The notes beneath the pieces are model-generated. The model was not told the origin of the DNA. It did no database searches and worked only from the letters and a program-made list of their open reading frames with translations. A stretch of DNA of 64,000 bases from contig OW799233.1 of the NCBI GenBank assembly GCA_941918925.1, positions 132,400,333 through 132,464,332 on the forward strand, read 5' to 3'. A program made the position numbers and the translations under genes. Each line of letters begins with the position of its first letter. Within the stretch, counting starts at the first letter, position 1. Origin of the DNA: Phyto melanocephala (taxonomy: Eukaryota > Arthropoda > Insecta > Diptera > Rhinophoridae). Below, one piece after another: positions 26,564 to 37,917 of the stretch.

Positions 26564-26771
26564 CAAGGCATATTTATTCATCAGGTACTCTTGATTCGCC
26601 AGCTGATTATTTTTTTCAACACTTATTTTAAGATTCAGCTGTCAAAATGCATAAATAAAAAATAATTTTCTCTCTTTTCTAATTTATTTCAAATGCCTAA
26701 CTTCATATATAAAAAATGTAAACAAAAAATTCTCTCCGAACTGCAATTACCTGATGAATAAATATGCCTTG
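26564..26771. mobile_element. 208-bp MITE with perfect 24-bp TIRs and 9-bp target duplication
   Basis: CAAGGCATATTTATTCATCA and four more bases are matched exactly by the complement at the right end. AGTAAATAT lies on both sides (26555-26563, 26772-26780). The perfect ends and duplication indicate a recent insertion. No coding capacity. Confidence 0.88.
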
Positions 26772-26884
26772 AGTAAATATGTAGTTTTTTGTGTTGAGAA
26801 CGTAGGCCGTGACGAATCCGATAATACCCTCGACCAACATATATACAGGTATCTCGTATCGTAAGCTAGATTTTTTTTAAAGCT

Positions 26885-27215
26885 ATACGCCATTTCCGAC
26901 GCCATATTTGATTTTGAATTTTTACGGTTAGCAGTATTCTACTAGTCAAGCCCTCTCATTTGATACCCATATTGATAGGGTTAAAAAGAAAAGCATTTCC
27001 GCCATTTTGTTTTAGATGGCATTTTGGATTTTACACATTTTCACAGTTAACAGTATTCTACTGCCTTTCATTTGATACCTACATTAAATTTAAATACTAT
27101 ATTTGACCCATATATAAATTTATTGTACGCGATTTTGTAATGGCGGCCATCTTGGATTTAAAATTTTTTTATTAGTGTAGTAAATTCTGCTGCACCTGAT
27201 ACCCATATCGATTTT
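26885..27215. repeat. Three degenerate direct repeats of about 110-125 bases
   Basis: Each unit has GCCAT..TTTGGATTT or similar, then CAGTTAACAGTATTCTACT (variants in each) and CATTTGATACCCATATTG (variants). Units start near 26890, 27010 and 27135. Not coding; probably internal repeats of an old transposon. Confidence 0.55.
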
Positions 27216-27470
27216 TTCGTTCGTCTAGAGGCAGAAAAAATAGTTTTTTTTTGGTGCTTGTATCTCAGTTATTTTCAAAACGATTAACGATTTTTCTTAG
27301 AAATAATTTTTGAGGCTACAGCTTGCAAATGAATGTTTGCGTGTCCAAAAATTATTTAGAAGCTTGAGAAACTTGACATATTTGAAAAATATTTATATAA
27401 TTAAAAAAAATTTTTGCCTATAGATTTGACGATTTGTCTAAAATTTATTACGAATATCTCTTGAGATATG

Positions 27471-27603
27471 ATCGCCTGTGCTCTGTATTTCAAGTGAAAT
27501 TTAATCACTCGCAATTGCAATTGTAGTGTTATTGTTTATAACAACAATTTCATTTGCAATTCGGAGTGATTTAGTTTCACTTGAAATATAAAACACAGGC
27601 GAT
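27471..27603. repeat. Palindromic MITE, CGCCTGTG family, copy 1
   Basis: ATCGCCTGTGCTCTGTATTT and its complement ending AAACACAGGCGAT, with AAGTGAAATTTAATCACT and its partner inside. The arms are about 48 bases each. Confidence 0.8.
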
Positions 27604-28154
27604 TATATTTACAAGTAGCAACAACAATTGTGGCGATGTTTTATGTTTAAATTTTTATGTTAAAAATATGGAAAAAAGAGGCAGTCGTGTTTAATTGTTT
27701 ATATCTTAAAAAGTTAAGGGGCTATTATTCTGGATTTAAATACTGTTTCATTTTCAATACATCGATAGCAATGACAGGTCTGGGCTTTTAAAAGTTGATT
27801 TCAACTAACAGACGTACATTTCTCAATCGATTTCCCGGCTATTCAAAAGCCGGTGTTGACAATTCTAACCATTTAGCTTAAAAAAACTAATTTCAACATA
27901 CACACTGACAGAAAATACTTAATGGACTCCCATATTCATAATATTTTAGAAAATATATATTTTACAACCTCTGTGAAGGTTAAAAAAATAGTTTGATTTT
28001 TTTATTTAATTTTAAAAAATTATTCTTTAGTGATTACAGTTATTATAAAAATAATAAATTGTATGGTATAAAAGTAAAACTGATAGTGCGTATTGAAAAC
28101 TCGGGCCCTCCATATATAGCGCTCTATATTGTTTTTAATTATGCACATAGAACC

Positions 28155-29665
28155 TACACAGAAAGAAATATGAAGTAATAAATCCAAGAATTAAATTCTT
28201 AATTTAAGCCAAAATCGTGCTTAAAAATTTAAGTCGAAATCGTGCTTAAAAATTCAAGTACGATTTATTTCTGGTTTGTCTAAAACAAGTACAAAATGGA
28301 ATTGTTTTATCGAATCAAGTACAAGACTATTAAAATAAGAATTAACTTTTTAATTTAAGTATTAATTCTCTTAAATTTAAAACAAACTTATAGTTTTAAG
28401 ACATTTGCTTAAATAAACACGCTATAAAATTTCGAGTATGTTTTTAAAATTCTCATTTTGTTTATCATACTTTAGCTATAAGTAATAATGTTTAGGGCAA
28501 TAAAGCTGTAGCAGTGTCCGAGTTAACCTACGTCTTACTATGTCCGTTATTTTTCTTTTTTAGTTGTAATACAACGTATCGCTAAATAAATATCAATGCG
28601 TAAGTAATGAAGAAACTGTACTATGAAACGATCAAACCAAGTTACGAATTCTTGAAACAACGGCATGTTTTAAATAATTCAATCTCGTTTAGACTTGAAT
28701 AAATCTTATACTAAACTGACGCCAAGTACGGTTTTGGGCTTAAATCACTTTATTAATTCTTAAAATCACACGTTTTTGGGCCTTACTATTCCGGAAGTAA
28801 GGGAATTCGTACTTGACACATTCGTTCTTAAATCAAGCATTTTCTACCAGGAAAGGAAAATGGCTTTTATGATTTTGTACCAAGTATGAAAACCAAATGT
28901 ACTTTTTAGGCATTGGTACCGTCAATATTTATTAATAAAAGCATAAACTTAACAAAAATGTTTTTAAAAATTCAGAAGTATACAATAATAAAATATTAAT
29001 TCATAGGTACATACGTAGAGATCAGTTATTTAACAAATTTTATTTATTCAATACTTTTAGATAATACATTTTCTGTTATTTTAAAATTAAAGTAACAAGA
29101 ATTTGTTGACTCTAGTAAATCTTTTGTTTGTATCATATTTGAAACAGTAGAAACGTGTAGTCTTTTCTTTGTTTTAATAAGGTTTTGAAAAGAAAAAACT
29201 CGTTCGACGTTGCCTGAGGAATGCGGAATAGACAAAATTTCTCTAACAATTCTTGAAATATCTGGGAACATGAACGCATTTAATTCATTTTTCATCTGTG
29301 ATACTTTAGACCAAAAATAGGAAATATTTGAATCTTTGTGTTAATTAAGTACAATGAAATAAAGTACTAGACAGATTTTGTTGGTGCAGACTTGACACCA
29401 CCTGGAACATGATTTCGCTTTGACAACATAAAATAAGACACACAGAAACAAAATTTAAGGAGAATATGGACAAAATTTTTGCTGCCATATAGTGAGACAT
29501 TGGAATTTTTAAATTGTACCAAGTAGCTCGCGGTAGTACCACGGTACAAACAAGGTCAAAAATGTACCATAAAAAGTACAATTGTACTGTTTTCTACTTA
29601 TTTTAAGAAAGTCTGCTACGGCATGATTTAAGCACGGATTACTTGATTTATTTTTTTAAGTGTAT
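28155..29665 (-). mobile_element. hAT-type transposon relic
   Basis: The minus-strand frame 29295-29044 reads MFPDISRIVREILSIPHSSG, then NVERVFSFQNLIKTKKR and VSNMIQTKDLL. This is the C-terminal dimerisation (hATC) motif with its SIPHSS-VERVFS signature. Possible ends are TACACAGAAAGAAATATGAA on the left and the complement of TTTTTTTAAGTGTA on the right. They are only partly complementary, so the boundaries are tentative. The rest of the transposase is not recognisable. Confidence 0.6.
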
Positions 29666-29669
29666 TCAA

Positions 29670-30450
29670 TTATATAAGTACTCAATGGAGTTAAAAAATA
29701 TACATATGTATATGTATGTATATTAATAAAAATGTATTTTTTTTTTTAAACCAACTGTTTAGTAATATTTGATCGTTTGCATACAAAAAACAACAGGTTG
29801 TTTATAAATAAACACTCTTACAAAAATCGTTCAAAAAAGGAGCAAGTTATATAGTGAACAAAAAAAAAAAAAAAAAAAAACGAAATTGTTATGTTATTTG
29901 TTCTAAGCAAAATTTGGCCAATTATTTAAATGAATATCTAACATAAACTATTGTCTGTTTTAACAATATTTTTTAAATTCGCACTAAAAAGAAAACCTAA
30001 AGTTATTTGTATGTTAAAAATGATCAATAACACATTTCATTTGTTTTTTATTTTAATTTTTTTTTTCACCGAAAAATATATATTGTTCTATTAAAGTTGT
30101 ATGTGTAAATAAATGTTAACCAATTAAAAGAAATCCTAAATAGTAAAAAAAATAAAGTATTAACTAAAAATAAAAAAATATATTTAAAAAAAAGGGAGAT
30201 AAATAAATATTTATACAACAAAAATTATAGAAAGAAATAAGTATATTACTTAACAAGTAAAAGAAACAAAAAACTACTTTAAAAATATTGATCTCTACAA
30301 AAGGCAATATTTTTATAATTATAAGTAAGTACAATAATATCAAGTAAGTAAATAGTATATTAACAAGGAGTTATTAGATCAAAAAAATGTATGTATATTT
30401 TATATGTATGTCTTCTTTTAAAAGCTTATAAAAGAAAATGGTATTTAAAA
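29670..30450. other. AT-rich intron
   Basis: Contains a run of about 20 A at 29861-29880 and tandem short AT words; no gene. Confidence 0.6.
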
Positions 30451-30456
30451 ACTTAC

Positions 30457-30589
30457 CATCAATATTATCGGACTGATCAAAGGGTAATTGTTTTGTATCA
30501 TTGTGATCCTCTCTTGTATCGGCGGCCTGTAAAGCATGACTTGACAATAATGCCGACATATCATCAGCTGTATGCTTTAATGCTCCGGG
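30457..30589 (-). CDS. fru: Fruitless common exon 5: last common exon before the alternative ends
   Basis: This 133-base exon follows an acceptor ending AAAG and reads PGALKHTADDMSALLSSHALQ, then AADTREDHNDTKQ and FDQSDNIDG. The donor GTAAGT splits the final Gly codon (phase 1). HALQAAD, the DHND segment and DNIDG match the conserved end of the Drosophila Fru common region. Both downstream C2H2 exons start with GT after their acceptor, completing a Gly codon, so they are interchangeable partners for this donor. Reading past the donor gives a short intronic tail to a stop (GKFLNTIFFY and about 16 more codons), which would be the product if the intron were retained. Confidence 0.94.
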
Positions 30590-31223
30590 CTTTAGTTATT
30601 AAAAAAATTCGTAAAATGTTTTTGTTATTTGTTTGTTTGTTTTTGTAAGAAGAAGAGGTGGGAGAGAGAAAAAATATGCAATTTGTTTAGATTTTATACT
30701 TTTAACAAGACTTGTAGTGAAACAATAAAATGCTTTAAACCTTAAAAGAACTTGAACAACATTTTATTTGATTTTTGTTTTTTAAACAATATTTATTGTA
30801 ATATATGTTACTTAAACTAAAAAAAAAAATACTTTTCACATTTGTTGCACTTTCTCAAATTGAACATGTAAAACAATATATTGGTAACCTGAGTTAAACT
30901 AATAAGAGTAACAAAAATAAAGAAAAAAAAATGTATTCAATATGTAAATAATTAAAATTGCCATTTATATATTATAAGTGTTAACAGAAATAATAATAAT
31001 AATAATACAGTTTCATTTATACAGCCAAAATCATTATCGATTTTTAAGCTTATAAAAGGTTTGTGAAACGAATATTGTATGAAAAATCTGTTCAATAAAG
31101 CTTTGATAAACTTAAAATTTGACTTTGAATATGGGTGATAAAGTTTTGAATATTTTTTATAATCCAAAAATTTAATTGTATTTAATAAACATTTTTTTCT
31201 ATTTCAAAAACATACTTCTAAGG

Positions 31224-31350
31224 CCCATACCTAAACAAGAGCGTTGACCGTCAAGCGTTGCAATTTTGCATGTGTTTTGTTATTGTAACAAAAACAAAAC
31301 ACATGTAAAACTCCAACGCTTGACGCTCAACGCTCTTGTTTAGGTATGGG
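31224..31350. repeat. 127-bp foldback element, near-perfect palindrome
   Basis: CCCATACCTAAACAAGAGCG on the left is matched by CGCTCTTGTTTAGGTATGGG on the right. Complementarity continues with few mismatches for about 60 bases per arm, to a short loop near 31285. It lies in the fru intron just upstream of common exon 5, so a strong hairpin forms in the pre-mRNA. Confidence 0.85.
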
Positions 31351-31715
31351 GGTAAATAATAAGTCAGGCATTAAAGGAACCTTGTTGGTATTTCTATCTA
31401 GATATCTGTGGTAATACGTAATAATAGTTTATGTCATTATAAGATATTATTCATATTTACGTGCAACTTTTCTTTCCTAATTCCGTACACGAAAACAGTG
31501 TAACAGAAATATCTTAGGAATATCTTAGGAATATCATACGTATTCCTTAAAAGTTAATTACTTTTATGTTTCATAATTAGCTTATGTCGATATAAGAAGT
31601 ATTTAGGAAAATAGGAAATAAGTTTTAAAATTTATTGCACTTAAAAATACATAAATAATTAAAAAGTTTTTAAAGCATATAAAGATAACTTAATATGCTT
31701 ATTTTTAATAATATA

Positions 31716-33084
31716 CGGTGGGCCAACCATAATGCACGTTGTTAATTTTGAGTCAGACCTTAAAATCAAGATTTTTTCCCCAACTTATTTGACATTTCTT
31801 TGTTTCAGTGTTAGACAAATTAAACCATATGAAGCTGGACAACTGAGCAGCAAGTTAAAATTGTTGAAGCTTTAGTTTGTTCTGAGAAAAACATTGCTGT
31901 TTTCCGCGATTATGTGACAAAATAGTCGTCAACCTCGACTCGTCATCGAGCTCAACAATTGAACATCTCACAAACATCAATGATGCGAATTTTGAAAAAA
32001 ATTTAATTTACATGCTTACAAGAAGCCAACTAAGCATTTCAGTAGTGCGATTCACTAACTTATTTTAACGATAATCGTATCGTTAAAAACAGTTAACAAC
32101 AATTTTATCGATTTCGGTATTCAGTAACATATTTTAACGACAGTTGTTATTGTTATCTAAACGACAGAATTCTTTGGTTGTTTATTTTATCGACAAAAAG
32201 TTCAACTTTATACCCGACTCAAAAAACGCTTGTTTAGGTCTCAGCTATGGCGCGACTACCTGTATGAGGGATGTTAGTGGTGAATTTATTTAGACACTTC
32301 TCATGACAAAGATGCCACTTTAATGTTACAGTTGTCGAGTATCGTTAAACAGTATTTACTGAATCGCAAAGTCGATAGTGCAAACAATAACAAGTGTCGA
32401 CAAATTTAACGATTGTCGGATCGTTAAAAGTTAGTGAATCGTACCACAGGCGTCGTCAAAACGCCGAATGGTTGATTGAGTTTACAAAGTAAATCAACTT
32501 CAGCGACGAGGTACGCTTTCACCTCAGTGAATTCGTTAACAAGCAGAATTAATTTGGGAAAATGAGAATCCACCAGTGATTGTTGAAAAGCCGGCGCATA
32601 TACAAAGAATGACTGTTTGGTGCAGTTCATGAGTTGACGGCGTAATTGGGCCATACTTCTTCGAACTTGACTTGGACGATATGTGGTTCTAAAGGATGGT
32701 TCGACAATGGCGGTATTATATCATATCGTGGCGATGTTAATTGGCCACCACAATCATGTGATTTGATACCGTTGGACTTCTTTCTTTGGGGATATTTAAA
32801 AGAAAAAGTTAACTCACAAGAACAATTTAAGAGCTAAAGAATGAGATAATTCGGTACATTAACGCTATTAAACCTCATTTATGTCTCAGTGTCATTGAAA
32901 ATGTGGATATATGTAAGTCGGATACAAGTTTGCCACTGAAGCCGTGACGAGCATTTTACCGATATTTTGTTTTACGCATTATTTTCATAGTATCCTTCTA
33001 TAAAAAAAAAATATTAAGATAATTCTCTGAAAACCTTTTGTTTTCTTTACAATTAACATCATGCGTTTTGGTTGAACCACCATG
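31716..33084 (+). mobile_element. Second mariner family, relic split by a nested MITE
   Basis: Imperfect TIRs of about 30 bases: GGTGGGCCAACCATAATGCA on the left and the complement of TGGTTGAACCACCA on the right, with TA at the ends. Frames show TSMMRILKK, RRRQNAEWLIEFTK, NFSDEVRFHLSEFVNKQN, YRGDVNWPPQSCDL and PLDFFLWGYLKEKV, interrupted by stops. A 410-bp MITE (32040-32449) interrupts the coding region between the N-terminal part and RRRQNAEW. Related fragments lie at 52905-53135 and 57270-57650. Confidence 0.75.
32040..32449. mobile_element. MITE nested in the mariner relic, with doubled inverted repeats
   Basis: The left end GTGCGATTCACTAACTT and right end AAGTTAGTGAATCGTAC are complementary. 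A second similar pair lies inside: TATTCAGTAACATATTTTAA near 32120 and its complement with TTTACTGAATCGC near 32360. Many copies of a TTAACGA/TCGTTAA motif lie between. Flanking transposase sequence is continuous across the insertion. Exact ends are uncertain by a few bases and no clear target duplication was seen. Confidence 0.65.
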
Positions 33085-33429
33085 TATCTTATGTGAACTT
33101 TTAATTAAATAAATTGCAAAATGCAATTTCAATTTTACATTTCTTTATTAACATTAAGCTTAAATATTTTTTAACTGTTTTATAGCTTTTTCAATTTACT
33201 TCTACATGTAACAAAACAAGTATACACTTTAAACAGTTTGTACCATCATAACTGACAATAATATGGTGCAACTGTTATAAACGCTTACTAAGAAAATCAA
33301 TTCTTGAACTTTTAATTGACATATTTTTTTTTAATTTTTTTCGCCGATATCTATAGCAGCTGCAAAATCTGACTATGTTTGGGTAAAAAACAGAGGCAAC
33401 CTTATTCTTTTGCTTATATCTCAGCTCGT

Positions 33430-33700
33430 AATCTGCCCACATAAATGATTTTCAATAGTAAAATTTTCGAAAGCATATCTGATAAACTGATAACAGTCTA
33501 AAGTATACGGGGGGCTACAAGAACTTGATTTCAACATACACACGGACAGACGGACTTAGCTTAATCAATTGCTCTATCTATAAGGATTTAATATATATAT
33601 ATTATTTGTGGGTTCGAAATTTAAAACTGAATGTCAACTTATATATACCTTTTTACACTCCCGTCTGAAGGGTATAGATAGAAAATAACGTCGAAAATAA
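33430..33700. repeat. Fly interspersed repeat fragment
   Basis: GATTTCAACATACACACGGA then CAGACGGACTTAGCTTAATC, a phrase common in dispersed repeats of higher flies. A shorter version, TTTCAACATACACACTGACA, is at 27891-27910. It ends near an AAATAACATCAAAAATAACA tandem at 33685-33725. Confidence 0.45.
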
Positions 33701-34244
33701 CATCAAAAATAACATCAAAAATAACAAAACCAGTTTTTTATCCTTAAAAATATATTTTCCGACATAAATGATTATTACTTATTGGCACAGATATTATAAC
33801 TATAGTTATATAAGTACATATACAATATGTGTTGTGTGTTTAAGCCACCTTTTTAATCAAGTGTTGAAAGAAATAAAGCTTTATATGAAAGCTATCAAAA
33901 GCAAATACTTAATGCTAAGCTTGACCACTTGGCAACCTTGATGATTTTTATTAATGACAACCAAATAATTTTAAGAGTGGAAATTAATGTGCAAAATTTT
34001 ATATAGGAATGTTTTTTTTTTTCGAGATAAGCTTAGAAGAATAGAATATTGCCGTGTTCATAAAAAATATTTTACGTTCATTGAATTTCTTTAAAACATC
34101 TGCCAAATAAGTCTTATACGACAGTTATAGTTTAAGCTTTTGAAATACTATCTTTTTCTCTTTACAATAATAAACTTTTAAGCTTGATATGATTAAAGGT
34201 GGAACTGTCTTTACAATTTGAAGTATTAAAAAAAAAAAAATCGC

Positions 34245-34250
34245 TTTATT
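34245..34250 (-). promoter_or_regulatory. Poly(A) signal after the TTF-finger exon
   Basis: AATAAA on the minus strand, 56 bases downstream of the stop codon at 34306. It supports this being a terminal exon rather than an internal one. Confidence 0.5.
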
Positions 34251-34305
34251 TTTAATAAGTTTCAATTTAATTAAAGCTTTTGTATCTCCTTTTTTGATCT
34301 TAAAA

Positions 34306-35178
34306 TTACGAACTATCATCTCCAACATTTATTGTTATAATTTCGGGCTTTTTCGCTGTACTTTTAAGATTTTCTTTGACATGCTCTGCCTTACGTTTGG
34401 TAGGGGCTACAGACGAGGTTTCAGAGCTTTCTGGTGTTTGTTGGACTTGGGTTTCTTTCAGTTCTCTTTCGTAACACAGACGATGAGATTTGCATTTATT
34501 ATGGTGATTTACGATTTCTAAACGAAAATTGGAATTGCCTTCCACAAAAGAAGTACGTATATCGGGTAATTCATTAGACCACTTGCGACAAAATTTACAA
34601 TACATTGTATTGGACTGTTCATCGAATTGCAACCAATCATATAGAAATAGCCAGTTGGTACGAAAACGTCCATTTTTACGCGCTGTTGCCGCAGGGGGTA
34701 TAGGTGGGGTGTGCGGAATTGCACTAGCTGGGGTGGCGAGAAAAGTTGATGAGCAACTTTTTGAAGTGGTGGGAGTATCAGAGCAAATGTTAAGAAATTG
34801 TTGTTGTTGTTGCTGTTGCAATAAGTGTTGTATGGTCGAGGTAGCGGCCATTTCTATATCGACCACATTCTGTTGCCAGGCATTTTTGAAATGTTGCTGC
34901 GTTTGATGTTGCAAACGTTTCAATTGCACTTCAACAGCCTGTTGAAACATTAACGACTGATGTTGTTCATTTTTTAAACGTTCTTGTTCTAACTTCTGTT
35001 GTTGTTGGTGTTTTTGTTGCTTTTGAAAATTTTCATATTCTTGTTTTAAATGTTTGCTAAACGTTTCACTGACAATTTGTTTGTAATTTTTAGCAACTGG
35101 TTGCTGCTGCTGTTGTTTTTGTTGTTCACGAATTGCAAGTTTTTGTGGTGGTGGAGGATTATCGAGATTAATGGTGGT
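34306..35178 (-). CDS. Terminal-type coding exon with TTF/ZNF862-like zinc finger, inside a fru intron
   Basis: One frame stays open from a stop near 35212 down to a TAA at 34306-34308. A plausible acceptor ends at 35179 (AAATAAAG), giving 290 codons in phase 0, the phase of the fru exon 4 donor. Residues 1-130 are Gln/Lys-rich and probably coiled coil. A Thr/Pro/Ala linker follows. At about 34671-34471 there is a finger with [18 protein letters not shown] (Cys at 34599 and 34590), [10 protein letters not shown] and HHNKCKSH. This is the pattern of TTF-type/ZNF862-like zinc fingers, related to BED fingers. The tail has a basic KRKAEH. AATAAA follows 56 bases after the stop. It could be an additional alternative 3' end of fru or the last exon of a separate nested gene. 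The first in-frame Met is at 34950. I do not know a fru exon of this type. Confidence 0.72.
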   Translation of the reverse strand, partial: TTINLDNPPPPQKLAIREQQKQQQQQPVAKNYKQIVSETFSKHLKQEYENFQKQQKHQQQQKLEQERLKNEQHQSLMFQQAVEVQLKRLQHQTQQHFKNAWQQNVVDIEMAATSTIQHLLQQQQQQQFLNICSDTPTTSKSCSSTFLATPASAIPHTPPIPPAATARKNGRFRTNWLFLYDWLQFDEQSNTMYCKFCRKWSNELPDIRTSFVEGNSNFRLEIVNHHNKCKSHRLCYERELKETQVQQTPESSETSSVAPTKRKAEHVKENLKSTAKKPEIITINVGDDSS

Positions 35179-35509
35179 CTTTATTTGGTTAAAAAAGCCG
35201 ATTTCGTTTTTTTATGGTATAAAATTTTATGGAAAAACAGAAAAAGAAAACAAAAAACCGAAAATAAAATTAAAACTTAAGAAAAATTAAAAATAGTGTA
35301 TGTGTGTGTTTACTACTTAATTTTTTAGAAAATCAAACAGACAAAAGTTTTATGTTTGAAAAAAGGTAAGGATTATTATGCTTTTTTGTATATAAAAAGT
35401 GCCTGTCATGGTTGGTGTTGTGTTTTTTTTCCAAAGAATTAATAAAGAAAATTAAATTATTATAAGAAATTATAAACAAAAACTCTTTAAGCTGTTTAGA
35501 TTTTTTCTT

Positions 35510-35600
35510 TTTCCCAGACCGATAACGATACCACGTCTCTTATGCATACTCTCAATAATCCTTCGTCCTTCCATAAACAAACATTTCGTCAGTTTGTGAT
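35510..35600 (-). other. Small GC-richer island upstream of the TTF-finger exon
   Basis: The sequence from GACCGATAACGATACCACGT to TTTCGTCAGTTTGTGATTT is clearly richer in G+C than its surroundings. On the minus strand it contains ATG at 35587 and at 35575, both with short frames (the second MEGRRIIESMHKRRGIVIGL). It might be a 5' exon of a nested gene that includes the TTF exon, or an unrelated relic. Nothing is proven. Confidence 0.25.
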
Positions 35601-36189
35601 TTACTAAAAAACAACAAAATTTGAATTTTTTCTTAAGTCTTAATTTCATTCATCATTTTATTTTTAAGTTCAATGTAAAACAATTTTGTAGTTTGTTTTT
35701 TTTTTTAAGGTTTAAAGCATAAATTGTTTGTTTACAATAATAAAATAAATTCTAGCAATAAAAAAAATGATCAAATATACAAAGATGAATATAGTATATA
35801 CATTTTATAAATTTATTTTAGCAAATTGGAACCATCGTACCGGTCCAAAGAAAAAACCTTAACAAATTAAAGCGTAACTTAAAATATTTTTAAAAAAAAG
35901 ACTTTAAAATTTTAAAAGAAATGTTTATAGGCATGTTGTTGATGTGTTTAAAAAATATAAATAAATCAAAGTTTGCAACTTTGTAGATCTGACATAATAT
36001 AGTAAAAGAGTCTAGACACGGTCAAAATACTCATCAAACCTTATGAAAGTAGTTGTAAAATTGTATTTGTATGGGTTACACAGAAAAATCAAAATTATTT
36101 GTTTTTCCATCAAGCACCGTCGGTGTAAGCGAAGAAATCACATTTTCACATAACCTAACATAATGCTTGCTCAGTATGCTTGATGAGTT

Positions 36190-36630
36190 AAACTCCATAT
36201 AAAAAAATCGTAAGATATACCTAATGAAAAATGTTTCACAAATGTAGCACTTTATTTATAACTTTCAAATCATATAAAATGTTTCTGTCAACATTAAAGC
36301 AACATTTTATTGCGATGAATATGAGCAATAGTTATATCGTAAGAAATTTAAAGCAATAGTTGATGATTTTTTTGTTTGCTCCATTTAAAAATAATTTTTG
36401 TATGTTTTGTATAATTTGTGAAATAACTAAAGTTGATAAACATATTTTGCAAATAGAAATTGATCAGTGCTTGCTTAAAATTTCGTACAAAATGAGTACT
36501 GCTCATATTATTTCAAACGATATAAAATGTTGCTGAATGTTGACAGAAACTTTTTACGTTATAAACATAGAACTGATTAGGCAACATTATTCCATAAGTA
36601 TTTCTTACGGATTTTTAATATATGGAGTTT
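36190..36630. mobile_element. MITE with AACTCCATAT ends
   Basis: Left AACTCCATATAAAAAAATCG then TAAGATATACCTAATG; right complement CATAAGTATTTCTTACGGAT then TTTTAATATATGGAGTT. Internal inverted segments with TATAAAATGTTGCTGAATGT and its partner. The right half recurs at 56062-56220. Confidence 0.75.
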
Positions 36631-37917
36631 GACAACACTTCTCATGAAATATTGGAAAGAAACACCAGACTTTAAATAAATTTTAAAACAAAACATTTAA
36701 AAAAATAAACAAAAATTGTTTTCCTACTAACAAGTTGCTAGAAATAAATATTTTACAAAATCTCTTTATATGTGATATTAATTTATTTTTTATAAGAAAT
36801 TTTTAATAATTTTTTTAAAGTCTATATGTATGTACATAAGGAAAAAGAGAGAATGTTAAACTACATACATATGTATATGTACATAAATATGAAACAAATA
36901 TCAATTGTTAAGTATTCGCAAATGCAAATGTTAAGACATATCGATGCCTTACTTCCTCAACCTCGTATCTTAATAAATACAAATTTTCAGGAGAGAAAAA
37001 ACAACGGTTCATTTTTTTATACTTCGGTGTTTGGTTAAAAGTTTAAATGCAATTATTAAGGAATTGATTGTATTTATGTATATTAGTAGTAATAATATAC
37101 TAATCTTTTTTAGTTAAAGCATGAAACAATCGTTTGATATAAAAAAGTCAAAACCGTATTTTTTAATTTACGAGGTTGAGGAAGAAAGGCATCGATATGC
37201 TAAAATTTGATAAACGCGACTGGGAATTCAATTATTTGTAGGAAAGAAGAAATTTTTGCGAATGTAAAAAATATTCACATATTCGCAACTGCAAATTCGA
37301 ATATCCATTATTCACTTACATATGTATTTGTATAAATATATTTACTATTCCCCGTGTCAACATGCTTATAAACATTTTCTGAATCTTGATATAATTTATA
37401 TTTTGTAAGACACTTGTCAAAATTAAGGAATAATAAAATTTTAATAATAAATCATAAGAATAAAATATTTTTTAAAATTGTATATTTTTATTGTTAAAGT
37501 TTCATACAAATTTTAATCGTTTGTACAATACCAACAACATATCTGAAAGCCATGTTGCTAGCAACATTTGCTTATAAACACCAGAGCACGAGAACCACTG
37601 ATTTTCTATTTATTGTCAAGGTGTATTTATGTATGTGGTAGGTACTTAATGTTAATAGCTGAACTAGTAACACTATTTTATATACATATGTACACCCGTC
37701 GGATTGTCTTTATTTTTAATGTGGATTTTGACAAGTGACCTAGAAAACATAACATACAATGCTTCTGTTATGAATTATGAGTATTTAATCTTTTTCAAAC
37801 TACATACGTTTATATATGTTTGTTTATAATTCATGAACATTTAAAATTTCTAACAAAAATTTATGATATGAGTATGTACTTGAGAATGAGAGAACAAAAA
37901 GATGTGGCAACACTTAC

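Noticed and set aside
34529..34906. 125-codon plus-strand frame with a Cys run
   Set aside because: The Cys run is the complement of the Gln tract in the TTF-finger exon.
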